This document shows, piece by piece, positions 35,550 through 43,904 of a DNA stretch of 64,000 bases. Below the pieces are notes generated by a model that did no database searches, was not told the DNA's origin, and worked only from the letters and a program-made list of their open reading frames with translations. The stretch comes from Bacillus salipaludis (GTDB taxonomy: Bacteria > Bacillota > Bacilli > Bacillales_B > DSM-18226): positions 496,001 through 560,000 of the forward strand of contig NZ_SMYO01000003.1 of NCBI RefSeq assembly GCF_004358205.1. Reading direction: 5' to 3'. A program made the position numbers and the translations under genes. Every line of letters begins with the position of its first letter. Within the stretch, counting starts at the first letter, position 1.

Positions 35550-36362
35550 TTACCATGATGCAGCTGTATCTAAACGATAAACCTCTGAAAGTGTCTCAAT
35601 CGCTGAAACTAAATCTTCTGTATGTTCTAAATTACGGCCATTTCTTTCTGGGTTTGCCGGAATTTCAGGAAGACTTAACCCAACCGATTGAAGCACTTGC
35701 TCCAGTTGTTGTTTCCAGCGGTGAATAAGAACATCGCTTTTTTCAATTAAACCTAGTTCAACAATTTTTTCTCCATCCTTGCCAAGTGAAAAGACATCCC
35801 CAAAATCACTCATGACTTGTTCAATTGCGATATTCATTCTTTGCTTTGCTTCGTCTGTTGAACTTAGAAGTTGGACGAACCATGTTTTCCAGTGAAGCAA
35901 ATGATAGTACAATTCCATATTTACTTTAATGGCAACTTTAGCCAGCGGGTCATAGGAACTATTTTTCACTGAATCAATTTTCACTTTCTTTGCTGTTGTG
36001 TAGAAATAATTCCGAACGACTGCGTAAGCCCAATCGTATTTTGGAACTTCCATGTAATAGCCCTCACCATTCGGCCTTTCTACTAAAATACTATTTTTTC
36101 TTTCATTAGCAGGTCTTAGGTGGGCGAGTGCATCGGCGTTTCCAATTCCGATTTCTTCTAATAATTGATAGAACATTGCAGCATGCCCCATGCTGTCCTG
36201 ACTAATTGAGGAGGAGGCAACATCCTCTTCAATATGGGGTGCTAGCCCAAGCCATTCTGATCCTCGATACGAATATAAGAAGTCATCGTCTGCAAGTTGA
36301 AATAATAAATTTACAACTGATTCCTTTAATTCAGGAGTGATAGTTACATTTTGTTCTGTCAT
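35550..36362 (-). CDS. paaC: Phenylacetyl-CoA 1,2-epoxidase structural subunit
   Basis: A 270-residue helical PaaC protein, the non-catalytic ferritin-like partner of PaaA. YSYRGSEWLGLAPHIEEDVASSSISQDSMGHAAMFYQLL is recognisable in the N-terminal part (given here as two motifs: SEWLGLAPHIEED and SQDSMGHAAMFY). The ATG at 36362 has GGGAGG 9 nt upstream and overlaps the paaB stop by 4 bp. It forms the A2C2 core of the epoxidase. Confidence 0.93.
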   Translation of the reverse strand: MTEQNVTITPELKESVVNLLFQLADDDFLYSYRGSEWLGLAPHIEEDVASSSISQDSMGHAAMFYQLLEEIGIGNADALAHLRPANERKNSILVERPNGEGYYMEVPKYDWAYAVVRNYFYTTAKKVKIDSVKNSSYDPLAKVAIKVNMELYYHLLHWKTWFVQLLSSTDEAKQRMNIAIEQVMSDFGDVFSLGKDGEKIVELGLIEKSDVLIHRWKQQLEQVLQSVGLSLPEIPANPERNGRNLEHTEDLVSAIETLSEVYRLDTAASW

Positions 36363-36709
36363 TTTTTGTTCCCTCCCGCCCATGAAAGAATTTCTTTTTC
36401 ATCGAGCATTTGTTGCTCATAATGCCGCCATTTTTTCTTTAAGTAGCCGTAGCCTTTCGTTGTACGATAATCTTTATTGTCTAATCTTTGTAAGGTAAGC
36501 TTTTCTTCCTTTGACATACCACGGATATCTTCACGGTTTACGACCCAAATATCTGCAACCGGGTCGCGTCGCATAAAGTTTTCTTGAGCCATTACCATCG
36601 CCATTTCAGCATTTGGAGCTAACAAGCTAAATTGGTGCTGAAAGGGTGAAGAAGGTGTCCGCTTACTGAAGACTTCGAATTCCTGATAAAATGTTTTCTT
36701 TTGATCCAT
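36359..36709 (-). CDS. paaB: Phenylacetyl-CoA 1,2-epoxidase subunit B
   Basis: A 116-residue PaaB protein that bridges the epoxidase core. The pattern FEVFSKRTPSSPFQHQFSLLAPN with FMRRDPVADIWVVNREDI is typical of the family. The stop overlaps the paaC start, and it lies 18 bp after paaA. The C-terminal extension (about 85-116, KKKWRHYEQQMLDEKE) is longer and more charged than in the E. coli protein (about 95 aa). Confidence 0.93.
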   Translation of the reverse strand: MDQKKTFYQEFEVFSKRTPSSPFQHQFSLLAPNAEMAMVMAQENFMRRDPVADIWVVNREDIRGMSKEEKLTLQRLDNKDYRTTKGYGYLKKKWRHYEQQMLDEKEILSWAGGNKK

Positions 36710-36727
36710 TTTTCTCTTCCCCTTTCG

Positions 36728-37684
36728 TTAATTAATCGCTGCAGCTAAGGCATCGCGTACCCATGCGTTGTTTTCATAAGAAACTCTCCGCAAGTTCAAG
36801 CGTGCTTGTGAGCGAGGGCCATTGTTTTTAATAATTTGTTTGAATTTATTCCAATCAGGCTGTTGGTAAACCCAAAGCTGTTGATCTTCATCAAAATGAA
36901 GAGTTGGATCCGGAATCGTTAAACCTAATGATAAAATTCGCGGAATGTACTTTGTAAAAAAGCTTTGGCGTAATTCTTCGTTTGTACTTGTGCGGATTCC
37001 ATATTTGATCGTTACATCCTGTTTACTTGTACCAGTTGTCGTACTACTTGCCGGTCCAAAGAACATCAGAAGCGCTTCCCACCAGTCATTTAATGACTCC
37101 TGGATCATTTGTTTTTGTTCCTCTGTTCCTTCTGCAAGCGCCATGATAATCGCTTCCCCATGCTGTGCATGGAATACTTCCTCTGCGCAAATGCGGTGCA
37201 ATGCTCTTGCATATGGACCGTAAGAAGCACCAAGCATGTTTGTTTGCGTGATAATCGCTGCACCATCAACAAGCCAGCCAATCATTCCAGCGTCAGCCCA
37301 AGTGTTTGTTGCCATATGGAAGACATTATGAAATTTTAAATCTCCATTAAACAGATCCTGCATTAAATCGCCGCGATCTTTTCCATAAGGTTTTAATAAG
37401 TCCTCTGCCACACGAAGGAGCAGCTGACCATGACCCATTTCATCTTGAACTTTGGCCATAATCCCCAATTTTCTTTTAAGCGATGGTGCTTTTGGCACCC
37501 ATTCTTTTTCAGGTAACGCACCCATAATCTCACTAATTCCGTGCTGTGAAATTAATTTGATTAATGCAATTCTGTATTCTTCCGGCATCCAGTCATCTGC
37601 TTCAATTTTGTCGCCCGCTTCAATTCGAGCAATAAACTTTTCTAATTGTGCTTGTTCGTTTAAATCTTTTTCAAGGACGCTCAC
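36728..37684 (-). CDS. paaA: Phenylacetyl-CoA 1,2-epoxidase catalytic subunit
   Basis: The 318-residue di-iron subunit that inserts oxygen into the ring of phenylacetyl-CoA. The metal ligands are in two ExxH-type motifs, KVQDEMGHGQLLL (about 78-90) and ICAEEVFHAQHGEA (about 167-180). It is the first gene of the main paa operon, with a consensus promoter and a candidate PaaX site just upstream. The full order is paaA-B-C-D-ethD-paaF-paaG-ALDH-paaH-paaJ-ech, then paaX. Confidence 0.95.
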   Translation of the reverse strand: MSVLEKDLNEQAQLEKFIARIEAGDKIEADDWMPEEYRIALIKLISQHGISEIMGALPEKEWVPKAPSLKRKLGIMAKVQDEMGHGQLLLRVAEDLLKPYGKDRGDLMQDLFNGDLKFHNVFHMATNTWADAGMIGWLVDGAAIITQTNMLGASYGPYARALHRICAEEVFHAQHGEAIIMALAEGTEEQKQMIQESLNDWWEALLMFFGPASSTTTGTSKQDVTIKYGIRTSTNEELRQSFFTKYIPRILSLGLTIPDPTLHFDEDQQLWVYQQPDWNKFKQIIKNNGPRSQARLNLRRVSYENNAWVRDALAAAIN

Positions 37685-37707
37685 ATCTATACCGCCTTTC
37701 TCTATAT

Positions 37708-37724
37708 AACGTTTATTTAACGTA
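37708..37724. promoter_or_regulatory. Candidate PaaX operator at the paaA promoter
   Basis: On the minus strand TACGTTAAATAAACGTT is an ACGTT...AACGT-type element directly downstream of the -10 box, covering the expected start of transcription. Its core ACGTTnnAnAAACGTT recurs at the paaI promoter (39.49 kb), where no other shared gene signal explains it. Confidence 0.6.
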
Positions 37725-37753
37725 ATTATATTTTATTGTTATATAAAAAGCAA
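37725..37753 (-). promoter_or_regulatory. Sigma-A promoter of the paaA operon
   Basis: On the minus strand TTGCTT (37753-37748) and a consensus TATAAT (37730-37725) are separated by 17 nt, 41 bp upstream of the paaA start. Confidence 0.75.
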
Positions 37754-37790
37754 GAAAATTCTACTATTTTTATAGTACATAACTTATCAA

Positions 37791-37840
37791 TTAATCTATG
37801 CTTGCAATCCCGTGCGTATAGAGATGCAAGCATAGATTAA
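37791..37840. repeat. Perfect 16-bp hairpin after paaK
   Basis: TTAATCTATGCTTGCA and TGCAAGCATAGATTAA pair perfectly around an 18-nt loop, 27 nt after the paaK stop. No T-tract follows on the coding strand, so it may be a weak terminator or an mRNA-stabilising 3' structure. Confidence 0.75.
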
Positions 37841-37867
37841 ACGTTTACAATTTAATTATATGTCAAC

Positions 37868-39196
37868 TTAATTTGTTACAGGTGTTGCCTTCCGTTTATC
37901 TACAACTCTTTTCGCTTTCCCATCAGATCGAGGCAGGCTCCCCGGTTTATTAATAATCGTATCCATTGATACTAAGCATGTTGATTTCATTTGATGCTGG
38001 ATTGTACGTTTTAATGCTTGAACGGCTGCATGTCCTAAATCTTCACCAACTTCTTGATAAAGATGCTTCTCAATTTCCACATGGAGTTCTACACTATCCA
38101 AACTTCCCTTTTTAGTCAGGTGAATTTGATAATTCGGGAAAAGCCCTTCAATTTGTAAAAGTACACGTTCAATCTCAGAAGGGAAAACATTTACCCCGCG
38201 GACAATCAGCATGTCATCTGTCCGTCCTTTTAACCGGGACATACGCGTATGTGTTCTTCCACATTTACATTTTTCGTGCGTAATCGAAGCAATATCTCCT
38301 GTACGATAGCGAATAATAGGAAGCGCTTCCTTCGTTAAGCTGGTAAATACAAGTTCTCCATCTTGACCATCTTCGACAGGCTCTAATGTTTCAGGATTTA
38401 ATACTTCTACTAAGAAATGATCATCCGCAATATGCAAACCATTTTGCGCTTCATAACATTCAATCGCTACACCAGGACCCATTACTTCACTTAAACCGTA
38501 AATATCAATCGCTTTAATATTCAACTTTTTCTCAAGTGTAGCACGCATTTCTTCTGTCCATGGTTCAGCGCCAAAAATGCCATATTCCAAACTGGTATCA
38601 CGCGGATCCAATCCCATATGTTCCATTTGTTCCACAATATTTAAAATATAAGATGGGGTTCCACAAATTCCTCTAGGCTTAAAATCCTCAATAACAGTTA
38701 TTTGTCTTTCAGTGTTTCCTCCAGAAATAGGAACTACTGCCACTCCCAACTCTTCCGCTCCATGATGAAGGCCAAGTCCGCCTGTAAAAAGTCCATATCC
38801 GTAAGCGTTGTGGAAAATATCGGACTTTTTTCCCCCTGCTGTTACGATAGCACGTGCTACAATCTTAGCCCAATTACTAATATCGTTTTTCGTATAACCA
38901 ACAACAGTCGGTTTACCGCTTGTCCCCGATGAACCATGGATTCGATTAACTTCTTCCATTGGTACAGCAAACAATCCAAATGGATATTGATCGCGCAAAT
39001 CTTTTTTCTTCGTAAATGGAAGCAATCTTACATCCTCTAATGATTGAATATCATCTGGTGTAATTCCTAATTCATCAAACTTTTGCTTATAAAATGGTAC
39101 ATTTTCATAAACCCTTTTTACGGTTTGTTTAAGTCGCAGGAATTGTAACGCTTTCATTTCAGAACGACTCATTGTTTCTATTTCCGGATTGTACAT
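37868..39196 (-). CDS. paaK: Phenylacetate-CoA ligase
   Basis: Activates phenylacetate to phenylacetyl-CoA with ATP. The 442 residues show the AMP-binding motif RIHGSSGTSGKPTVVGYTK (about 86-104), the YGLSEVMGPG motif near 236-245, and a C-terminal domain with GRTDDMLIVRGVNVFPSEIE. It has its own promoter region and a hairpin behind it, and lies upstream of the paaA operon on the same strand. This gene lets the cell use external phenylacetate; acyl-CoA made from phenylpyruvate would bypass it. Confidence 0.95.
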   Translation of the reverse strand: MYNPEIETMSRSEMKALQFLRLKQTVKRVYENVPFYKQKFDELGITPDDIQSLEDVRLLPFTKKKDLRDQYPFGLFAVPMEEVNRIHGSSGTSGKPTVVGYTKNDISNWAKIVARAIVTAGGKKSDIFHNAYGYGLFTGGLGLHHGAEELGVAVVPISGGNTERQITVIEDFKPRGICGTPSYILNIVEQMEHMGLDPRDTSLEYGIFGAEPWTEEMRATLEKKLNIKAIDIYGLSEVMGPGVAIECYEAQNGLHIADDHFLVEVLNPETLEPVEDGQDGELVFTSLTKEALPIIRYRTGDIASITHEKCKCGRTHTRMSRLKGRTDDMLIVRGVNVFPSEIERVLLQIEGLFPNYQIHLTKKGSLDSVELHVEIEKHLYQEVGEDLGHAAVQALKRTIQHQMKSTCLVSMDTIINKPGSLPRSDGKAKRVVDKRKATPVTN

Positions 39197-39534
39197 ACTA
39201 TAATCCCCCTTACTTTCATCATCATCAAATTTTTGGATAACACAATTTACACGATAATTAAAATTAATGTAACATAGTTATAGATTAATACCATATTCAC
39301 ACCGTGTCAATGATAATAACTGAAAATTTTAATTTTATGTAAAAATATTTATTTCACCCTTTAAATCCGTTAAAAACAGTGATTTTAGCAAAAAAAGCAC
39401 CCTTTTCACTGAATTTTATACCCATTATGTTCATTTTTAAATTGATACTACTCTATCAAAATGATATATTTCATTTATAACACTCAACGTTCCAAAAACG
39501 TTTTATTAACTAATTAAATAAAAGGGAGGATTCT
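39197..39534. other. Divergent promoter region paaK/paaI
   Basis: About 340 bp. On the minus strand TTGACA with TAATCT 17 nt later (about 39.30 kb) is a plausible paaK promoter. On the plus side TATAAC near 39475 and the ACGTT-type site follow. No small gene is evident. Confidence 0.5.
39486..39505. promoter_or_regulatory. Candidate PaaX operator at the paaI promoter
   Basis: AACGTTCCAAAAACGTTT contains ACGTTnnAnAAACGTT, identical in its fixed positions to the element at paaA. It lies 30 bp before the paaI start, just after a TATAAC -10-like box, the same arrangement as at paaA. Confidence 0.6.
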
Positions 39535-39984
39535 ATGAGTACTCATATCGAAGAAAAAGCGATTCACGAAAAACATTATGAACAGATTGTAGACCTAATG
39601 AAAAATGAACCTTATGGTCGATTCCTTGGCATGAAATTGACAAAACTCGGACTCGGTACAGCAGAAGCTGAGTTAACTCCGGGCAAAAATATGTTAAACG
39701 CGCATGGAACTGTCCATGGTGGGGTAATTTTTTCTCTTGCTGATTATGTATTTGCCGCAGCCAGTAACTCATATGGAAAAACAGCTGTTGGTGTGACAAC
39801 CAATGTAAATTTCATGTCTGCAGGAAAATTAGGGGAAACACTCACGGCTACTGCTGAGGAAATTAAGAAAAATCATAAACTGGGGTGGTATGCTATTCGT
39901 GTTTTTAGTGGCAAGGAGCTAATTGCTACAATGGAAGCAATGGTATATCGTAAAAGTCAGGCTTTTGTTGGAAATGAGGATTAG
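39535..39984 (+). CDS. paaI: PaaI hotdog thioesterase
   Basis: A 149-residue acyl-CoA thioesterase that rescues CoA from dead-end hydroxyphenylacetyl-CoA esters in the paa pathway. The active-site stretch LNAHGTVHGGVIFSLADYVFAAASN (about 56-80; key HGG and D) is typical of PaaI. GGGAGGA lies upstream of the ATG. It is divergent from paaK and probably under the same PaaX control. The stop is followed directly by the hairpin repeat array. Confidence 0.9.
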   Translation: MSTHIEEKAIHEKHYEQIVDLMKNEPYGRFLGMKLTKLGLGTAEAELTPGKNMLNAHGTVHGGVIFSLADYVFAAASNSYGKTAVGVTTNVNFMSAGKLGETLTATAEEIKKNHKLGWYAIRVFSGKELIATMEAMVYRKSQAFVGNED

Positions 39985-40014
39985 GGCTTTATTTTGATTT
40001 GTTTTTGCTAGCAT

Positions 40015-40577
40015 ATGAAGGCCGTTTCTTGGGGGGCCAAGATGGTTTTGTCCTTCATCAATCTTATGAAGGACATTTCTTCGCGGGTCCTCTCTGGTTT
40101 TGGCCTTCATCGACCTTATGAAGGACATTTCTTCGCGGGGCCTCACTAGTTTTGGCCTTCATCGGCCTTATGAAGGCCGTTTCTTTGCGGGTCCTCACTA
40201 GTTTTGACCTTCATCGGCCTTATGAAGGTTATTTCTTCGCGGGGCCTCACTAGTTTTGGCCTTCATTGACCTTATGAAGGCCGTTTCTTTGCGGGGCCTC
40301 ACTAGTTTTGACCTTCATCGGCCTTATGAAGGTTATTTCTTCGCGGGTCCTCACTAGTTTTGGCCTTCATTGACCTTATGAAGGCCGTTTCTTTGCGGGG
40401 CCTCACTAGTTTTGGCCTTCATTGACCTTATGAAGGCCGTTTCTTTGTGGATCCTCACTAGTTTTGGCCTTCATTGACCTTATGAAGGCCGTTTCTTTGT
40501 GGATCCTCTCTGGTTTTGTTCTTCATCCACTCTATGAAGGACATTTTTCCAGTGTTCCCCGCTAGTTTTGGCCTTCA
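40015..40577. repeat. Tandem array of ten 52-nt hairpin repeats
   Basis: ATGAAGG recurs at 40015, 40066, 40118, 40170, 40222, 40274, 40326, 40378, 40430, 40482 and 40534, a 52-nt period (51 for the first). Each of ten complete units forms a 9-bp stem (such as GGCCTTCAT / ATGAAGGCC) around a 7-nt loop. Unpaired half-arms flank the array (right arm at 40015, left arm at 40570). The second stem position is T-A, G-C or A-T in different units, so the pairing is kept. Spacers are G/C-rich (CTTTGCGGGGCCTCACTAG). It lies between convergent genes. Confidence 0.95.
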
Positions 40578-40603
40578 GAAAAATTTTCTCAACCAACTTC
40601 AAT

Positions 40604-40632
40604 AAAGGAACTGGGAATTTCCCAGTTCCTTT
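40604..40632. terminator. Terminator-like hairpin after the coiled-coil gene
   Basis: AAAGGAACTGGG and CCCAGTTCCTTT form a 12-bp stem with a 5-nt loop, immediately downstream of the minus-strand gene stop. The T-run is short. Confidence 0.7.
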
Positions 40633-40640
40633 GCTTTTCC

Positions 40641-40928
40641 TTAAAATTCATCATGTGAAGTAAATGGTACATGTAACCTGTTTTCTACCACCCGAAGCCG
40701 CTGATTCACCCGTTGAAGACGGAATTGAAGCTGATCAATTTCTCGATCCTGCCGGTCATTTTGCCTTTCTAGTTGATTCAATCTGCGTTCCAGCTGCTGC
40801 CATTGGGGTAATTGAAGCAACTGCGATAATTGCGGCATTTGTCGTTCAGGCTCATATTGATACTGTTGTACATAAGGATTATAGTTGTACTGAACTTGCG
40901 GAATTGAATAATTTCCATAAGGATACAT
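40641..40928 (-). CDS. Small Gln/Tyr-rich coiled-coil protein (95 aa)
   Basis: A 95-residue protein. The first 30 residues are Tyr/Gln/Pro-rich (MYPYGNYSIPQVQYNYN), like coat or surface-layer small proteins. The rest is a predicted coiled coil rich in Arg, Gln and Leu (LERRLNQLERQNDRQDREI). AAAGGAG lies 10 nt before the ATG, and a hairpin follows. I do not recognise a named family. A spore coat role is possible from composition only. Confidence 0.65.
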   Translation of the reverse strand: MYPYGNYSIPQVQYNYNPYVQQYQYEPERQMPQLSQLLQLPQWQQLERRLNQLERQNDRQDREIDQLQFRLQRVNQRLRVVENRLHVPFTSHDEF

Positions 40929-41108
40929 CTGAGCATCGCTCCTTTATAGTTGAATATCCTATTAATATGTAACCAATTTTGATACGAAACGGCGAATACC
41001 TAATAAATAATGCCTATTTCAATATCCCTTTCTACTCCTTAGCATAGTACCCAACTCCAGTGAATAGCATAGTGTAAATTATAAGTGTTTTAATGGGAGG
41101 TTTAGCAT

Positions 41109-42383
41109 ATGAGCGGCAACATGATTCGCCAACTGGTCAGAGAAAGACAGCAAGAATTAATCGACCTTGCGTCTGCGCTTATCCGAATACCATCCGAAAA
41201 TCCATCCCCTGAGTTTACTAAATATTCACGAGAAGTTGGACAGCATATTAGTGAGTATTTAAAGGCAAAAGGGTTCACGATTTCAGAATACATCCACCAA
41301 GAAAGTGGGCTTGTTACGGTTGTCGGAGATGCTTCATTAGCCGGTGCCGCAGGGCAAAAGCTCCTTTTTTGCGGACATTCAGATGTCGTTCCTGCGGGAG
41401 ACCGAACACATTGGTCCTTTGACCCGTTTTCAGGGGAAGTTCAAGCAGGTATGTTATTAGGTCGAGGGGCCTCCGATATGAAGGCCGGTCTGGCAGCTCT
41501 AGTCTTTGCAGCTGGAATAATTCAAGAACTAGCCCAAAAGCTTAATCTTAGGGGGAAACTGGGTGTTGTTGTTGTGCCAGATGAAGAAACTGGCGGCTAT
41601 GCTGCCGCGAAATTCATCGACCAAGGAATGATTCAAGGGAATGCCTGTCTAATTGGCGAGCCATCGTACCCTCGCAACCCGGATGTTGGAGAAAAAGCAA
41701 GCTTATGGTTTAGGGTGACAATTCCTGGTCAGCCCGGGCATGGTAGCCAACAGCCGATTTCAGGAATCTCCGCTATTAGAAGAGGAGCATTAGTGGTTGA
41801 GGCACTGGCAAGGTTATGGGATTTAAAGGCATCTCCACCAGCGGAACTTGTTCCTCTTTTAAAAAAAAGCGAGTGGTTCTTTTCCCAGGAGTCAGGAAAT
41901 CCCTCACTTGCACAGCTGCTTTATCGCCCATCTTACAATCCGGGTATAATCATGGGCGGTACCAAGGTAAATGTCGTAGCTGAAAAATGCGTGATTGAGG
42001 TTGATACACGAGTCCCATTCGGTATGAAGCCTGAGTTTGTACTAAATACGGCCAGAAATCTTGTTGAACAAGTTGCACCAGGCTCGATTGTGGAGCCAAT
42101 GGGGTCCCTATTAAACCCAAACTGGACCTTGGAGAATCGTCCAATCGTACAGGCATTAGAAAAAGGGATTCGACGAGTCCTTGGAAATGAAAAACCAATT
42201 TTCAGTAAATTGCTACTTGCTTCCAGCGATGCCCGTCACTTCCGGAGTAATGGAATTGACACAGTCCTATACGGACCTGGTATTCTAAATACACTTCACG
42301 GTTTTGATGAGCGAGTTTTAGTTCGGAACTTGGTTGAATCTGCTGAAATATATGCTGCAACAGCGGTTAAGTACCTTAAATAA
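41109..42383 (+). CDS. M20 family metallopeptidase (ArgE/DapE type)
   Basis: A 424-residue zinc-dependent amidase of the acetylornithine deacetylase/succinyl-DAP desuccinylase group. Metal ligands are in LFCGHSDVVPAG (about 91-102), GRGASDMKAGLAAL (near 118-131) and VVPDEETGGYAA (near 158-169), and a dimerisation domain has PGQPGHGSQQP. GGGAGG precedes the ATG. It stands alone between the repeat array and the permease. The substrate is unknown. It could release amino acids from N-acyl forms, which would supply the Phe pathway next to it, but that is speculation. Confidence 0.85.
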   Translation: MSGNMIRQLVRERQQELIDLASALIRIPSENPSPEFTKYSREVGQHISEYLKAKGFTISEYIHQESGLVTVVGDASLAGAAGQKLLFCGHSDVVPAGDRTHWSFDPFSGEVQAGMLLGRGASDMKAGLAALVFAAGIIQELAQKLNLRGKLGVVVVPDEETGGYAAAKFIDQGMIQGNACLIGEPSYPRNPDVGEKASLWFRVTIPGQPGHGSQQPISGISAIRRGALVVEALARLWDLKASPPAELVPLLKKSEWFFSQESGNPSLAQLLYRPSYNPGIIMGGTKVNVVAEKCVIEVDTRVPFGMKPEFVLNTARNLVEQVAPGSIVEPMGSLLNPNWTLENRPIVQALEKGIRRVLGNEKPIFSKLLLASSDARHFRSNGIDTVLYGPGILNTLHGFDERVLVRNLVESAEIYAATAVKYLK

Positions 42384-42384
42384 A

Positions 42385-42411
42385 ATAAAAAGGGACGAAT
42401 AAACCGCCCCT
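42385..42411 (-). terminator. Terminator after the amino acid permease
   Basis: On the minus strand AGGGGCG, a 7-nt loop, CGTCCCT (one G-T pair) is followed by TTTTATTTT. Confidence 0.75.
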
Positions 42412-42441
42412 GTAATACATTAAAATATTTATTGTTCTATC

Positions 42442-43812
42442 TTATACGACATTCTCTTCTTGAATCTTAGTATCCTGGTCTTCCGAGTTTTTAAATTTCA
42501 AAATTGAGATCGCAACTAACACTGCCAAAACAACTAGACTAGTAATAATACTGACGCGGTTTTGCACGTTAAACACAAATATCACGGATATAAAGCTTAA
42601 AATTAAAACGGTAATCGCTGTGATATAGGGGAAACCCCACAATTTGAAGCTCGGATTCATTGGATAGGTTTTCCGAAGTTTTAATTGTGCCAAACAAATG
42701 CTGATCCACACTAATGATACGACAAATCCCGGAACCGCCATTAATAACATAAATACTTGATCCTGAGCAACATAAGCAATCATCGAACCGCCGATTAAAA
42801 CCACGGCACTTAGCATTAGGCTGTATAATGGTACACCTTTGTTTGTTACATAAGAGAAGGACTTCGGTGCTTCCCCTTCTACCGCTAAAGAATGCAGCAT
42901 TCGCGTACATCCATAAATTCCAGAGTTCGCTGCAGATAATACTGCGGTAATTAAAATAAAGTTCATCAGATGCGCGGAGCCCTGAAGACCAGTCATCGAC
43001 AATACCTGGACAAATGGACTTGCGTGATCACTTATTTTATCCCAAGGAATTAAACCACAAATGACTAGTATCGGAAGTGTATAAAACAATATAATGCGCC
43101 AAATAAAACTCTTAATCACCTTGGGTAATATACGATCTGCATCTTTTACTTCTGTAACCGTTAACCCGATCAGTTCTGAACCGCCATACGAAAACATCAC
43201 AATTAACAGCGCTGAAAAGATGGACGTCCATCCTTTTGGAAAAAATCCACCATGTTCCGTAAAATTTTGCAGATAGTTCGATTGATTACTTGGAATAAGT
43301 CCAAATAGAATACAAGCTCCCAAAATGATAAATACGATAATCATGGTGATTTTAATGCCGGCAAACCAAAATTCAAACTCCCCATAATTTTTCACATTCA
43401 TCATGTTAATGCCAATAACCAATGCAGCACAGCCCAAACTTAATTCCCAAAGTGGAATAGAGGGAAGCCAATATTGTAAGAAACTGCCGGCCACGACAAT
43501 TTCAATGACACACACAGCCAGCCACATAAAACAATACATCCAGCCAATTACGAAAGAGGCACGCTTACCGAAGGCTTTCCGAACAAAACCTTTCATATTT
43601 GTATTTGGATAGACAATTGCCATTTCTGCTATAGCACCCATCACAACAAGCAGCAACAGACCTGCGAACACATAGGTAAAGATTACTCCCGGTCCGGCTA
43701 TTGATACCGTTTCCGCGCTCCCTTTAAAAATCCCGGTCCCGATTGCTCCTCCCATTGCCATTAAGCTAATATGGCGTGGCAATAACTTTTTTTGCAGTGA
43801 TGCAGATTTCAA
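42442..43812 (-). CDS. AAT family amino acid permease
   Basis: A 456-residue APC-superfamily transporter with about 12 hydrophobic segments. The first segments read HISLMAMGGAIGTGIFKGSAETVSIAGPG (unwound-helix motif GGAIGTG), and the conserved SYGGSELIGLTVTE stretch is near 220. It starts at TTG with AGGAGGAG about 6 nt upstream. It lies directly downstream of the PheDH-E1-E2 genes on the same strand. The AAT family includes phenylalanine and aromatic permeases, so uptake of Phe for this operon is a reasonable inference. Branched-chain or other amino acids are not excluded. Confidence 0.85.
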   Translation of the reverse strand: MKSASLQKKLLPRHISLMAMGGAIGTGIFKGSAETVSIAGPGVIFTYVFAGLLLLVVMGAIAEMAIVYPNTNMKGFVRKAFGKRASFVIGWMYCFMWLAVCVIEIVVAGSFLQYWLPSIPLWELSLGCAALVIGINMMNVKNYGEFEFWFAGIKITMIIVFIILGACILFGLIPSNQSNYLQNFTEHGGFFPKGWTSIFSALLIVMFSYGGSELIGLTVTEVKDADRILPKVIKSFIWRIILFYTLPILVICGLIPWDKISDHASPFVQVLSMTGLQGSAHLMNFILITAVLSAANSGIYGCTRMLHSLAVEGEAPKSFSYVTNKGVPLYSLMLSAVVLIGGSMIAYVAQDQVFMLLMAVPGFVVSLVWISICLAQLKLRKTYPMNPSFKLWGFPYITAITVLILSFISVIFVFNVQNRVSIITSLVVLAVLVAISILKFKNSEDQDTKIQEENVV

Positions 43813-43904
43813 ACATACTCCTCCTTCACTCGATCAAACGATTCAATCCATGCTTTCTATCATACCACGTTATTGACGTTTCGTATTTTTAGATTTCTAG
43901 TTTT

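Noticed and set aside
37837..37849. cre-like TTAAACGTTTACA near paaA
   Set aside because: It lacks the final CA on one side, overlaps the paaK hairpin and is over 150 bp from the paaA start.
39919..40146. 75-residue minus-strand frame in the repeat array
   Set aside because: Its protein is only the translated repeat (a KTREDPRRN-like period) and overlaps paaI. It has no ribosome binding site.
40015..40577. Possible CRISPR array
   Set aside because: Units follow each other every 52 nt with similar sequence throughout, so there are no unique spacers, and no cas gene is in the window. It is a tandem hairpin repeat.
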